Of a stretch of DNA of 64,000 bases, positions 23,291 through 35,812 are shown piece after piece. Source of the stretch: Anniella stebbinsi. Its lineage: Eukaryota > Chordata > Lepidosauria > Squamata > Anniellidae. The stretch is from assembly GCA_029215795.1 (NCBI GenBank), contig JARDYH010000007.1, positions 76,829,763-76,893,762 on the forward strand. Direction: 5' to 3'. The translations under genes were made by a program, and so were the position numbers. Under the pieces are notes generated by a model. That model saw nothing but the letters and a program-made list of their open reading frames with translations. It was not told the DNA's origin and searched no databases. Position 1 is the first letter of the stretch. Each line of letters begins with the position of its first letter.

Positions 23291-23683
23291 GAAATTGAAT
23301 TCAGCCCTTGGACTGAAAGAGGTCCAACATTCCTTAGTTTAGAGGTTTGGGGACTAGATGTAATCAAATTTGGCACTTTGGGGGAATTCCTTTCTCCCTC
23401 ATTTTCATACTGCGTAGAGCACTTCCCCTCTTTGCTTCTGTTGTTAACCATAAGGGACTCCATGGCTTTCACAGAACTGTAGTAGCCCAAGGAACAGGTC
23501 TCCCAAACAAGTTCCCATGACTGATGTCCTTGACAGAGCTGCACCGACCTCTCATGTGGACATGACCTAAAAGAGCCCATGAAATGCAAAGATTTCCTCC
23601 GCCGTATTGTACTTGCCTATGGATCTGAAAAACTCCTGATGTACCTCCTCCTTCTTTTTCTTGTTTTCTTGGTTCCCTCATAG

Positions 23684-23805
23684 ATTTTCTCCATCTTCGC
23701 ATTTGCCACCTGTGGAGGCTACAGTGGGAAAACTGCCTTAAATGTCTTCTGTCCTGGCGGTGTCCATAATGAGACTTTAATGATTAATTTTTCCTACCCT
23801 TTCCG
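23684..23805 (+). CDS. SYPL1: SYPL1 coding exon 2
   Basis: 122 nt after acceptor CTCATAG, ending CG before GTAAGA (phase 2 out). It completes the first transmembrane span ([12 protein letters not shown]) and opens the first luminal loop with C46, sequons N52-E-T and N58-F-S, and the family-typical S-Y-P-F-R, whose Arg codon is split by the intron. Confidence 0.93.
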
Positions 23806-24059
23806 GTAAGAACGTTTATCCTGTGGAGAAATGCTATAATCCTGGCGCGGAGAGAAACCTTTCTAGTTTTTTTTCCACAGGAAAGCACATTGTCCCTTTG
23901 AAACAGGGAGGCCAAATGTGGGTGGGCAGGGCTAGTTCCAGAGTTGAGAAGGCCCTGAGGCAAAATGCTCCCTGTTAGAACCCCTCTTCCATTGGTGGTC
24001 CCTCTGGGGCTTACCTGGCAGTGGCAGAAATAACAGTAGCTCGTGCTAGCTGCCATTTA

Positions 24060-24320
24060 ATTTCCCACAATGCCACAGATGTGTTGGTCTAAAATTCCCA
24101 GAATCCTTCAGACAGCTAGCTGGAGGATTCTGGGAGTTGTCAAACACATCTGGAGGGCACCCAGTTGGGGAAGGCTGTCATAGATGGAAGTTGTGGAAGG
24201 GCATTGTGGGAAATTAAAATGGCAGCTGGCTGAAGGATTCTGGGAGGTGTTGTCCAACACATCTGGAGGGCACCCGGTTGGGGAAGGCTGTCATAGATGG
24301 ATGTCATGGAGGGGCATTGT
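24060..24320. repeat. Imperfect tandem duplication of a fold-back repeat (SYPL1 intron 2)
   Basis: The block 'aggattctgggag...aacacatctggagggcaccc...ggggaaggctgtcatagatgg' occurs twice with a period of about 110 bp (starts near 24125 and 24234). Each is followed by 'ggaggggcattgtgg'-like text. Intron 2 (23806-25537) otherwise shows a further repeat at about 24990-25190 and nothing coding. Confidence 0.6.
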
Positions 24321-25537
24321 GGTAGCTAGACCTGGATGTCTGGGCTGCTTGGAGCTCTTGTCCAGAGAAAAAAATATTTAAAGTGGGGACTGAGCAATTG
24401 GCCAAGAAAGCTGGGTACCAACACAAGTCCTGTAGGTTGGGGAGGGAGGATAGTTAACTTCATACAGTGGTTTGGCCCACAAATCATTGTGCATGAGCAC
24501 CTATATCTCTGGTTAGCTTTCAAAATGAAAAAAAGAGTGGGACAGCAGATATCTTGGCCACCTTTGGTTTCTTCCTGAAGTGCCACATGCAGAGTGTGTC
24601 CACTGGGCCACTCATCTGCAGGGCTGTGCCAAGGAAACCAAATTTCCCTGTGCAGGAGGGGAAAAGGTAGATCAAGCACACTAGAGGCCAGAGGTCAAAG
24701 CTCTGGTTGGCTACTTCAAATTCAGCTCTTCCTGCTCGTTGCCTTTTTGGACTCAGTGGCCTACGGTCCCCCTGACTTGCAAAATGTCCATTACCTGCCC
24801 ATGCTCTCCTTCCAGAGTCACATAGCTCCTCCTGTCCCAGAGCTCACGTTCTCCCTTTCTCAGTTCCCTGTCACCACTCCCGCATCCCCATCCTTCCCTT
24901 AGGTGACTCCTCGTCAGGCGAATGTCTGACTCACCTTCAACTTCATTGCCTCGGCCCTTCTTCCTACCAACATACATCTTCCTGGCCTTAGTGCTTAGGG
25001 GTAAGGAACATCCAGCCCACCTCAGGCCCCAGTCTGGCCCTTCAGAATACCCCAGACGGCCCCTCCCCCCTGGCCCTTCTTCCTCCCCAACCCAACCACC
25101 GTTCATTTGGTGGTTTCTTGGCTTTTGCGTGTTTCCCCCTCAATCTGAAAGGCTGCGCTGCCTCTCCTAAGGCTTAGTTACTGTCGTGATTCCAAGTCTT
25201 CCCCCCAAGATGTGAGACAATAAAGAGGTCCTCTGAGCAATCCACAAAACCTTTATTCAGTAAATAGACGACTCTTCACACCAGAAGGGAGTGTGAACGC
25301 TAGGAGCGATCCTCTAAGCTTAACTAGCCTAACAAAGTAAGGCAGCTGCCTATCAACTAAATGGATGGATTCCCGTCGTGCCCGACAGGCTTTTACCAGA
25401 CTTATGGGTACATGATGGAACCATCCCCATCTAGGACATGCAGATTGACCCAATGTATGCACTGTGTTTTGTCCTGTTTGTGGGAGGTCTTGCGATAGGA
25501 AACTTAAATTTCATATTTTGCTTCTTTCCATTCCAAG

Positions 25538-25742
25538 CTTGCACACGGCTTCAGTTGGCGTTCCAGACAAAAAATGCAATGTCACCTGGGAAAAGACGTA
25601 CGTCCTGGTGGGAAACTACGCTTCCTCTGCCCAGTTCTTCGTCACCTTCGCGGTCCTTGTGTTCCTGTTCTGCATGGCCGCCTTGGTGCTGTACCTGTGT
25701 TACTTCCGCTTGTATCGGGGTGCTGGTAAACTCCCGCTGCTC
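25538..25742 (+). CDS. SYPL1: SYPL1 coding exon 3
   Basis: 205 nt from acceptor CCAAG to donor GTAAGT, entering with the third base of the split Arg codon and leaving in phase 0. It encodes the rest of luminal loop 1 (C77, sequon N78-V-T, then V-L-V-G-N-Y) and the second transmembrane span (AQFFVTFAVLVFLFCMAALV). It ends with the short cytosolic link ending K-L-P-L-L. Confidence 0.94.
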
Positions 25743-28397
25743 GTAAGTTAAGAGTGTCTTGTTTCCCTCTGTGTTCAGGGCCAGCGTCAAGGGTGCACAT
25801 GGGCGGGCACCTGCTGAGGGCCCACCTAGCAAAGGCTCCCCTGGCAAGAGCCCCCAGATCGGCTCCTCCTCTTCACCATTGCAACCTGCTTCTTCACCCA
25901 CCTCTTGCTCTGGCCCAGAAAATAATGGTGGCAGGTAGGAGGAACAGTAGATGCCAACTGGTTCTCTACCTGGCAACCAAGAAGATGGTAGCAATGATGG
26001 GGAAAAGGCAGCAGTGCTGGTGGGAAGGTGGACTCACTCAGGGAGAGCGGCCCAATGAGGGGATCTTGGCCATTAAAGTTGTCTTGCCCCAGGGCCCTCC
26101 AAAACTTCTCTGTGTGCTGCTTGCCATTGGTACGTTGACTTTGTGGGTTTATGTTCCATGCTCCTCAAGAAAGAGAGATAGATCTGTAACCATTCTCCTT
26201 TTCGAACCATGTTGTTTAAAATCAAGTGTGATTGCCATTTGTTCTTTATAGTAGTGAATTTCTCATGCTTACCTTCAGGCCCAGCCTTACCGAAGTTGCC
26301 ACCTTAAGTGGCCACCACCCCCACCCTGCTTCTTCTCCCCACACCTGCCCCCTCCTCCCCCCAGCTTCCTCCACCCTCCTCCTCTCGTGCCATGGCAGGG
26401 ACTCATGGCTCGTGGCTCCCTGCCCCCTTCATCAACTGGCTGGAAGACTCCGCCAAGCTAATGCGAGAGGTCTTGCAATATTTTGGCCAAGTCTCCCAGC
26501 CAGGAGTCCCGCAGCTGGGACAGAAGGTGGGAGCTGCCAGTCGCAGGGCAGGGGGAGAGAAGGAGCCTCCTCCTCTGGGCAGCCACAAGCTGTTAACCTA
26601 CTGGCCAAGGAAGCAGGCAGCTAGGGAGGAAGATGGTGGCAGGAAGAATAGAATAGAATTTATTATGGTCACAAGACCAGCAAAGTAGAACAGCACTATA
26701 AACACAATCATGTTCACAAGGCCAACAAGGTAAGATGAGGCTATAGGTACAATAATAAAAAAGGTAATTAATTAAAAATACAAATAGATTAGGGCAGAGA
26801 GATAATTAATTAACTGCTCCATCAGTCCTTGGCAGAGCAGGGGTTTGTAGTACTCAGCTCTCCTCAAACAGCATCCAGCCTTTTCCAGTTTGGCACCCTC
26901 CAGATGTATTAGACTACAGTTCCCATCAGCCCAACCCAGCATGACAAATGGGGGGGGGGTGATGGAATTGTAGTCTGACACCTCCGGGGGCACCATGTTG
27001 GGAAAGGCTGCACCTGACGATAGTCTCGTGGTTTTTTTTAAAAAAAACCTTCCTGTTTAAATAACGTTATTTCTTCACCACATTATCATCTCCTTCCCCC
27101 TTCTATGGGGAAAAAATGTTTTGAGTGAGATATTTTTGGGTGAAAGTGAGGAAAGGTTTTTTTTGTTTGTTTGTTTCTAACTTCTCAAATATTCTTGTTG
27201 GATTTGTGGGTTTTTCCCAAAAGAATTTTCATCCCAAATGTACGGGTGTTTGTACCTTTATGTACATATTTCCTGAATGTGTAGCATCCAGCCTTCACAC
27301 CCTGATCTCTGGATGTATTTGAGGGGTATCCCCTGATGCTGGGGAGGCGTGGTGCACTCCCCAAAAAGTTTTTAACTGTGATGCAATGATTCTTTCTCCC
27401 TCTTCCCCTTGCCGCTGGGATCACAGGAGCTCTGGTGAGTGTGACATCCCTTCTGCATGTCGAGGTGGATCCTGACCATTACCCAGGCTGAATGCACTCT
27501 GTGGGCTTTTTAAACTCTGCATTGTTTGGGCCAGTGTTCCAGTGGTGGAGTATGATTTTTACATTCGAGAGGTCCCAGGTTCAACCTTTGACATCTCCAG
27601 TTGAAAGGATCAGGTAGTAGGTGACATGGGAAACTCTTGCCTGAGCCTCTGAAAAGCTCAAAATCAAAGCACCAGGCTAGGTGGATCAATAGACTGACCT
27701 AGCATAAGGCAACTTCCAATGTTCCTACAATTTTTTGATCATTTTTTAAATAGTTATTCTGGAATAATTTTCCTAAAATAGCAATCCTTCACCCCGCCTC
27801 CCAGATATGCAAATAAGGAGCACTTAGGTATTTTTCTCAACCATCCGGGGCCATTCCCACTTGGTTCTGTTTGTCTGCTTGCTTGCTATCACAATAAGGA
27901 ATCTTCTCTCCATCAATTTGTCTACCTAGACAGGACGAACTCTTAAGCAGTAGCCGTGGATGGAATTCCTTGCTCATTGCAGGGGATTTGGGGGCATGTT
28001 CTAGGATGCATTCTTGAGTCGGTGCTGGACTGGCCTCTTGGGCGCTACCCACCACGCAGTGAACACTGGCAGCATGCCTTGGAATGTTCCCAAACACTCA
28101 CCTGTGGCAGTACATTTGGAGAAGCCTTAGTAGTGGCGATCTTCTTAAACAGTCATCGTTCCATTTGGTCTTTCATCTTGCCTCATGCAGAATGCTTTCC
28201 GAGGAAAACGGCCCACACGTTAACTTGCTATGCCATTGCGAAATAAAGACACGGGTGCGGATCAGCCTTGCATAATCCCCAACAGCAACAACCTGGCTTT
28301 TTTGGGGGGGGGGGGATTTTGTGATCATATGTGTATTCCCTCTCTGTTTTTCCAGAGCAAACTCCACTAAGAGCTCTTGTCTTTTCCCCTGCCACAG
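25743..28397 (+). other. SYPL1: SYPL1 intron 3
   Basis: 2.66-kb intron with donor GTAAGT and acceptor CCACAG. It contains a fold-back repeat at 26880-27010, an A-rich tract at 26640-26780 and a tRNA-SINE at 27535-27735. The long frames at 26232-26690 are in low-complexity C-rich sequence and are not genes. Confidence 0.85.
27535..27735 (+). repeat. tRNA-derived SINE, type 1
   Basis: Tyr- or Leu-like tRNA head with a B-box-like 'ggtcccaggttcaacctttg', followed by the conserved body 'tctccagttgaaaggatcag', 'gtagtaggtgacatgggaaa' and the end 'agcataaggcaacttccaat gttc'. It is the most complete copy of the type-1 SINE in the window, inside SYPL1 intron 3. Confidence 0.75.
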
Positions 28398-28586
28398 GAC
28401 TTTGCTGTCACAGTAATCATCTCTTTCCTGTGGCTGGTGAGCACATCAGCCTGGGCAAAGGCCCTCACAGACATCAAAGCAGCCACCGGCTCCAACTTTA
28501 TGAATGAAATCGATCCTTGCAAGAAACATGTTGTGTTATGCACGTTTAGTGACATCAGAAGCATGGGATCCTTGAACGTCTCTGTG
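28398..28586 (+). CDS. SYPL1: SYPL1 coding exon 4
   Basis: 189 nt, phase 0 in and out, acceptor CCACAG and donor GTATGT. It encodes the third transmembrane span (DFAVTVIISFLWLVSTSAWA), then the family-conserved K-A-L-T-D-I-K and the second luminal loop with C173 and C180, ending S-L-N-V-S-V. Confidence 0.95.
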
Positions 28587-28700
28587 GTATGTATGTATTA
28601 TCATACACTGGGGATAAACAGCTGAGGATAGCGGTCTTCAAGCCTTCCTTGTGAGGTTTCCAAGGATACCTAACCAGGCACTGTTGAAGGCAGAATGACT

Positions 28701-28868
28701 CTGTCCAGACGACACACTAAGCCACGGTGGTTAAGCATTTTAAGCTAAACATTAGGGCTTAGCATGTCCTTTGAACTATGATTTAGCATGTCGGTTGAAC
28801 CATGGTTTAAACACACGCAAAAGGGTTAGCGGCCTAACTATTGCTTAGCATGTCATCTGAACAGGCCC
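28701..28868. mobile_element. MITE with GTCCAGACGACACACTAAGCC ends
   Basis: Left end 'ctgtccagacgacacactaa' and right end 'ttagcatgtcatctgaacag' are inverted copies of each other with several changes. Internal 'ttagcatgtc' blocks repeat in between. It belongs with the better preserved element at 55468-55682. Confidence 0.5.
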
Positions 28869-28884
28869 AATGCTGGTCTGGAGC

Positions 28885-29363
28885 AGGGGTGGGGAACCTG
28901 AGGTCTGGGGGCCCAGTCTGGCCCTCTTGAGGTCCCCCGGTAGCCACACACCTTTCCCAACCAGCCATAGTGGAGGCTGGTGGCTCTGATGACAGAGGGG
29001 CAGTGAATCCTCTTTAAGTTTCAGTCAGTAATCTAAAGGTTCCGTAGAGAGCAGATTGACCGCCCCACTGACCTCGGAGCCACTACCCTCCACTGTCCAG
29101 CCTCACTCCCTTTCCTTCGACCCTCAATCATTTGGTGCTTCTCTGGGGTTTGTACATATTTTTCCTCATCCTGAATGGTCGAGACGCCTCCCCTGAGGCT
29201 TTAGTTCTCGGCAGCAAGAGCTTTAAGCTGCACTATGCTGGTATGTTTTATATTTTGGGCCCTGCCCCTTTGGCCTTGGCCCCTCCCGCCACTGGAATGC
29301 CTCTCCAAAAACCTCTCCGAAATGGAATTCAGGACAGTGGCTGAAAGATATCCCCCACCCCTG
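28885..29363. mobile_element. Possible hAT-like element with CAGGGGTGGGGAAC end
   Basis: The left end CAGGGGTGGGGAACCT and the right end (CCCACCCCTG) form a short inverted repeat of the kind typical of hAT/Charlie elements. The flanking 8-mers (GTCTGGAG and GCCTAGGT) agree at only about five positions. The interior resembles fragments near 17.1-17.6, 19.7-20.0, 22.6-22.8, 25.0-25.2 and 43.9-44.1 kb. Confidence 0.35.
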
Positions 29364-30043
29364 GCCTAGGTGAACCAGCAAGGCAACAGCGCCGTTCTGA
29401 AAAGCGTGTCTTTCTGAGGTGTGTTTGATGCGAACGTGCTGTTTGGGCTGGCTTGACATTTGGATTCATGCCCAGTTCCTCAAGGCACAATGGAATGGAA
29501 CTGACCCAATTAATATTCCTAATTTTTTTTAATTCTTTTTTTTTTTTCCATATTCTTAACTTTTTAAAAAAAAGTGTTGGTGGGGCTTCGAGGTTTGGGA
29601 GTGAGGGGGAGTCACTTTTTTTTTTTAAGTTGCCGGGTGTGCAAAGTAGCGATGCCATTGCTGGCCACTCTGAGTGAAACCACACATAATGCTGAGTCGT
29701 AGAAATAGTTTTCCCCAAGAGTTTAATTAAAAACAACAACCTGCAGCTGCAGGAAGTTGCAATTCAGAGTGGAAGTTTGTCCGTGAGGTGGTTGCTCGTC
29801 TCCTTTTCTGCAGGCCGTTCTTTCTTCTTGGGGGTACCTGTATCTCTTCCCCCGCAAAATTAAAAGCTCAGAGGATAGGGGTGACTTTTATAAGAAAAAT
29901 GATGGGCAAGGAAAGTGATAAGTGCCGCCCGCCATCAGGGAAACTTCCGATCCAGATAGCAACTTCTTCCAGCTCTTTTCTGTGTGTGTGTGTGTGTTTG
30001 TTTTCCCCCGAGGGTTTTAACTTCCAAGCTTGAGTTTGACATT

Positions 30044-30277
30044 GGCTGAATTCAGACAACACTATAAGCAACTGGGAGAGGGGGGGGACACAATCGTCAG
30101 TTGTATTGACTATCCTGTTATCCGAATGCTGCCATGGTCAACTCAGCGCTGATCCTAATCCACACCACAGTTGATTATTTATCACCATGTTGTGTGGGGA
30201 GTACCCCCTAGATGAACAACTGTAAAGTTGATTATTACCCCACCATTGACTATCGTGTTGTCCGAATTGAGTTGCTA
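30044..30277. mobile_element. MITE with GGCTGAATTCAGACAACAC ends (copy 2)
   Basis: The left end GGCTGAATTCAGACAACACT pairs with the right end (ttgtccgaattgagttgc). The interior carries shorter inverted segments around 'caatcgtcagttgtattgac'. It shares its terminal motif with the element at 1482-2023. The target duplication is unclear. Confidence 0.55.
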
Positions 30278-30299
30278 ACAACAAAAATGATAAAGGGAT

Positions 30300-30790
30300 T
30301 GAAGTGCCTTTCTTACCAGGCAAGGGTAAAGCGCTTGAGGCTTTTTAGTTTAGGAAAGATCTAGACTGAGTGGGGACACGATAAGAATTTCATAAAAGCG
30401 TTAATGTTATGGAGGCAGTGGATGGAGGGAAACGTTTCTCTTTCTCGCAGTGGGGAAGGCATATTTCTTCTTGCAGTGCATAATCAACTTGGTGGATCCA
30501 CTGCCCAAAGATGGTGTGGTAGCTTTAAAAGGGGATTAATTAGATCCACGGAGGATAAATCATTTAGCTAAATGCAACCTCCATGTACAGCTAACTGGGA
30601 ATCTCCATGTACCAAGGTTGTATACCTCCTATTACCAGATTTTAGGGACAGACAGGGGAAGGCCATCACATCTTATATTCTCTGCAGTTGGGTGCCCAGA
30701 GGAACCTATCTGGCTACTCTTGGAGACAGAGGACTGGGTCTGACACAGCAAAGTAACTGTTGTAGTCTTATGACGTGGCTAGCATAAGGG
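30300..30790 (+). repeat. LINE C-terminal/3' end relic
   Basis: The segment shows 'gaggctttttagtttaggaa', 'acacgataagaatttcataa' and 'ggtggatccactgcccaaag'. These resemble the decayed end of the RT-protein seen better at 31005-31560 and 60300-60830. Confidence 0.45.
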
Positions 30791-31004
30791 CATATTGAAA
30801 GAATTGGGGGTGGGGAAAATGTCTGTCCGTCTGTCTTGCTATTTTTCAGCACAAGTGTATTAAATTGGGGAAGGGGGAAATTAATTTTGCATTTCATTAT
30901 CTTGGCCCATACCCTAAAGTAGCATACATCTTGGAGCCAAACTAAGCAGCCTTGAATGCCTCTGCTCCATTCCCATATAAAGCACAATAAGGAACCTTAC
31001 TATA

Positions 31005-31560
31005 CTGCCCTCATACAAATCTGTGGTGCAACCACATCTGGAATACTGTGGGTAGTTCTCATCATCGCACCGAAACTACGACACGGCAGAGCTGGACAAA
31101 GTGCAGAAAAGGGTAACTAAAATGATCAAGGGACTGGATCCACTCTCATACAAGGAGAGGTTTCTCTTTAGCTTAGAGAAAAGGTGAGTGAAGGGAGACA
31201 TGACACAGGTGTGCAGAATTGTGCACGGTTCGTTTAGAGAGGCATTTTAGTCCCTTTCTCATAATATTAAAAGCTGGGATCATCCCATTCAGGACAGAAA
31301 AAAGGAAGGGCTTCTTCACACAGTGCGGAGATCAACTATGGAATTCGCTACCACGAGATGTAGCGATAGCCACTAATTTGGATGGCTTTAAAGGGGGATT
31401 GGCCAAATTCCTGGAGGAGAAGATCGTCAATGGCTATATGCTACCTCCGGGACCAGAGGCAGTATGGTTATCACACCAATTGCTCGTGAACATGGGAGGG
31501 AAGGTGCTGTTGCACTCGTACCTTGCTTGTAGATTCCTCGTCCACAGCTTTTGACCAGGC
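31005..31560 (+). repeat. Non-LTR retrotransposon 3' end (C-terminal ORF2 relic)
   Basis: Broken plus-strand coding relics end in a stretch such as L-W-N-S-L-P-R-D-V-A-I-A-T-N-L-D-G-F-K-G, a known C-terminal signature of CR1-like reverse transcriptase ORFs in birds and reptiles. Upstream text ('cacatctggaatactgtggg', 'agtgcagaaaagggtaacta') belongs to the same ORF. Frames are interrupted, so the copy is dead. Related copies are at 43105-43620 (+), 50406-51330 (-), 55820-56420 (+) and 60300-60830 (-). Confidence 0.7.
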
Positions 31561-32303
31561 ACTATTTATCTAAAAGAAGATAACAAGAGGCAATTTAAAA
31601 AATACATAGATTTCCCACCATTTCACAGTGGTGAAGTATTTTGCAAAATACCTGTGTTTGTATCATTTTTGGCTTTTTCCATAGTGTTTTTGTATGGAGA
31701 GAGCGGGGCAAGAAGGGAAGGGAATGTGGCTTTCCATGACATCTTAAAGAAAAATTTGGAAGACCAGCTTCTCTCATTTTTCCCTCCACCCTGTAATTCT
31801 TTCTTCTTTTTAATTTGCAAAACGGTGCCATGGTGGGGAAGATTCGTAGCAGCTACAGATTGCATCGGGTTCACAACTAAGCCATGTTGTTGAGCGTGAC
31901 TGACCATGTGACGGGAAATCATGTGATAACTGCCTGGGCCCACAAAGGCAGGAAAGTGAGGTGGGAGAGCTCTGTAGTGGTAAAATGAACTGTGCCAGTT
32001 CAGCCTGACCAGGTGGATGAGGAGTACTGCATTTTCAATGTTCCTCTTCGTTTGCCCCCTCCCCCCTCAATTCAAATAGAAAAAATTAGCACAGGATGAA
32101 GAGAGCAGCATCCTTTTCTCCTTGATCGGTTCATTATTTTTTCTGCTGGCAGGAAATTTTCACATAAAGGGGCATTAAACATGTTATTGCTTACCTGCAG
32201 TCTAAAGTAGTTTAGACCATTCTGCCACCTCATCCTGCTGTATTTGTAGTCCAGGCATGACATAAGAAGTTTTATCTGTTCGGATTATCGAAGGATGTCT
32301 GTA

Positions 32304-32305
<2 letters not shown>

Positions 32306-32343
<38 letters not shown>
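32306..32343. repeat. (TA)n microsatellite
   Basis: About 18 TA units in SYPL1 intron 4. Confidence 0.95.
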
Positions 32344-32345
<2 letters not shown>

Positions 32346-32792
32346 CTACTACTTAAAATATAAATACATCATGGTTAATCTTTAAAACAGCCTTTCCTAA
32401 TTTGGTGCCTTCTAGGTATTTTGGACTACAATTCCCATTCTCCCTTACCATCGATCATGCTGGCTGAGGATAGTGGGAGCTGTAGTCCCAAAACATCTAG
32501 AGGACATCAGCTTGTGGAGAGCTGTATCAAATATGTGATTACTCCTTACAGAGGCACACATTTTGTTGATTAAAGCATTTGATCAAAAACCTCCAGATGT
32601 TTGTTTGTTTATATAAAAGAGAACATTTTGTCTTCCTTAACTTGTATGCAACTATTCAATCGATCAGAAATAGCATGAATCTTATTTTCCCATTCTCCAT
32701 ACTGGGGCTTTTCTCTATGCTCCTGGTACGTTCAGCGTGCAGATCATACCACTGATAACGTCCTAGCCATTCATTTTGCCGTTGCTTTCTGA

Positions 32793-33035
<243 letters not shown>

Positions 33036-34090
33036 GGGATGTAAAGAGCATGGAAAGAAACACCCCGCATGGAGCGCAACTTCTCACCGCAGGATGGTTG
33101 TCGCCACAGTCCCCCCTCCCCCCCCCTCCCGCTCCCACTCAGTTATGCCATTGATGTGCGAAAAACAGATGGGTTTTCTTTTTTGCTCTTATACCCTGCA
33201 TGTAAGAGGAAGGAAGAGAGATCTAAGCTCTGCCCTGTGCGCATCCAAGAGGATCATTCTACTGTATTGAAGCTTGTTCTGTGCATTGAAAATAAGGACA
33301 GCATGTTTCTGGATGGAAAGCTTAATGGAGCCAGCCGTCTGCCATCTGCCAGGGGTTGGCTTTCCAGCTAGTGCCAGGTCAGCACACACTGCGTGACTGG
33401 GGCCGAGCTGTACCGCTCCGCCCGAGGCACAGCCTGATCCTGCGTATGTTTATCTGGAAGGAAGTCTCGCTGAGTTCAGTGGGGCTTCACTTTCCCAGTA
33501 AGCATTCTTAGGACTGCAGCTTTGGTCCCACCCAGACAAATGCCTTTGTCTGCCTTGCTGGCAGGAATCGTACGTAATGTTTCCAGATGTACACTATTCT
33601 TAGGTTGCACTGCTGTCTTCCTGTCGAGGGGAAGGTCAAAATGCCTGCTTGGTAGAATCTGTGCAAGTGGAATTCCAATCAACCGAACCTTAGATTGATA
33701 TCTCTAAGAATTGTAGGAGGCAAAGAGCAAAGCTGGGATCCCACAGGTGGTGCACGTGGACACCCCACCTGGCACCTGCTAGGCTCCCTACCCCTCCTAA
33801 TTTTTTTAAAAAAATGTTTTTTAGATTTTATTTTTTAAATTAAAAAATTAACTGGGAGGCTGCAAAGCAACGTGCCGGCCTCCAGCACCTTCTTTATTTC
33901 CCAGAATGCCTCTGGGCCTCACATGGGCCAAAGAAACATTCTTAGAAAATAAAAATGGCAGGTGGCTGCGGTCCGGCACTTCATTCGGAAGTGTGACCGG
34001 CTGCCCAGAAATGAAAGGTAAACTGGGGGGATGCTAGGGAGAATTGTGAGGTGGGGGGGGGGGGGAGTGAGGGGAGGTGTTTTGCCTGAG

Positions 34091-34093
<3 letters not shown>

Positions 34094-34130
<37 letters not shown>

Positions 34131-34138
34131 GTGTGTGA
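34094..34138. repeat. (GT)n microsatellite
   Basis: About 20 GT units with one GC interruption. It adjoins a run of G at 34052-34064, downstream of SYPL1. Confidence 0.95.
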
Positions 34139-35751
34139 AATGCGTGAGTATATATGTATGCTAGCTTGTTCATTTTGGGTGTCATGTTGTGTTTTGCCTG
34201 GGGGGGGTGTTTACGTGTATCTGTGGGGTGTGTTTTGCCTGGATATGTTGGGAGGGGTTGATCTGGTGTGAGTTTTGAATGTGGTGTGTGTGTGTGTATA
34301 TTGCCTAGGATTTTCTTTTGGTGTGGTAAATGTTTTGTGCGTGGGTGTTTCTCTGAGCATCACCAGTTTGCCTTCTGTGGGTATTTTGCTGCGTTTGTGG
34401 ACACAAATATGTGATTTGGCATTTGGGGCTCAGATCCCGCTTCTGCTTAGTACTCATTTTCTTGGTCAAGGTATTTGTCAGTGAGCCTCATCTTTGAAAT
34501 GGGTGTTAGAGCAGAAAATTGGGTTCAAAAGAGTGTTTTCGTGTTTTGGAGCTCAGATTTTATTTCTGCCTTGAACATAGGTTTTTAGACATGTTACCTT
34601 TCTTTAGTCTCAGCAGCTTTTCTTCAGGAAGAATGGTCTTTTGTGGTTGGCCATGACCACCATGGCAGCCGTTTTATGAATGGGCAAGCCCCCCCTTCAG
34701 GGAAGCCATTTTGTGAGAGCACCATGACACTGTATCAAAATTCTGAATGTGCTAACTGTCCCCAAACAGTTGGGGATTCCTGCTGTAGAGTATGTAGGAC
34801 CTGATTACAGCCAGAAGCTCCAGGAAGCCGCACAAAACACAGCATCGAACATGGATTCCAGCAACTTAAGTAGAATCCTAGGAATTCTAGCCTTTAAATA
34901 AAATTTTAGTTTCTAGCCTTTATGGGTAGTGGTCAAATATGAGATTTTGTGTAGGATAAAAAGAAGTCTGTCTCGATGGCCACAGGTCCATATTTCCTTT
35001 TCCCAAGCACGACTTTTATTTTTCCCCGTTTAGCCGTTTTCTGCAAGTTATTCACAAACCAACTGAACTCAGAATGTCAAATTCCACCAAAAGGAAGAAG
35101 AAACAACCCACCAAAGAAATAGTGCTTTATGCAACTTGTACAGTGGCATGCAAAAAATCACGCAAATGCTGGCAGAGTTTGCAAATTCTCATTTGCAAAT
35201 TCCCAAACTGAGCTTTTTATGATTATGGAGTTTAAGGGTTGTGGGGTTTTCTTTTTAGCACAGCATTTAAGAGATCCTGATTATGATGGTTCAGCTATGA
35301 AGTTGCAACACTATCATGAAATAGTTCGTCATCTTTGACTTCTGCATATGTAGTACAATTCTGCATATTTCAGTTCCTGAGATTGTTTTGATTATTCAAA
35401 AAGTCAAGATTCTAGCTATCACTATTACAAATACCAGTATCTCAAAGCTAAAGACCCCTCAGGGTGGATCTGTGTCTTACATTTTATTGTGTTGTGTAAT
35501 AATGGTCCTCATTGCTAAATAACCTCCACTGTTCCTTCATTCCCTTAGAGGTGATCTCTTGATGTTCATTTGCCAAAATAGTCTGAAAAGATTGTGGAAA
35601 TCGGGGTTCAGAATAAAACATGCAAATTGAGCAAGTTCATTGAAAATAAGTACATTTTGCATATGTTTTCATCGGTTTTTATAATTTATTGTGAGAGCAG
35701 CCATAAGGAAACTTGCCAATTCAGGAGATTTCTGCTATGATCTTATGCATA

Positions 35752-35755
<4 letters not shown>

Positions 35756-35802
<47 letters not shown>

Positions 35803-35812
35803 TCCCCCTCCT
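35756..35812. repeat. (CT)n microsatellite
   Basis: About 22 CT units followed by degenerate CCCTCTCCCC. Confidence 0.95.

Larger units (their letters stand above)
13025..23683 (+). other. SYPL1: SYPL1 intron 1 (10.7 kb)
   Basis: Intron with donor GTGAGT and acceptor CTCATAG. It holds two perfect hairpins near 13.62-13.72 kb, an inverted CCTCTACAAG element (14225-14559), (TA)n tracts, a SINE (16385-16640), a large fold-back element (18325-18640), a GGA repeat and a LINE tail (22905-23290). The remainder is unremarkable. Confidence 0.85.

Noticed and set aside
25183..25440. Possible solo LTR (TGTCGTG... with AATAAAG)
   Set aside because: No target duplication and no paired end; the AATAAA-like strings appear on both strands, so the call is unsupported.
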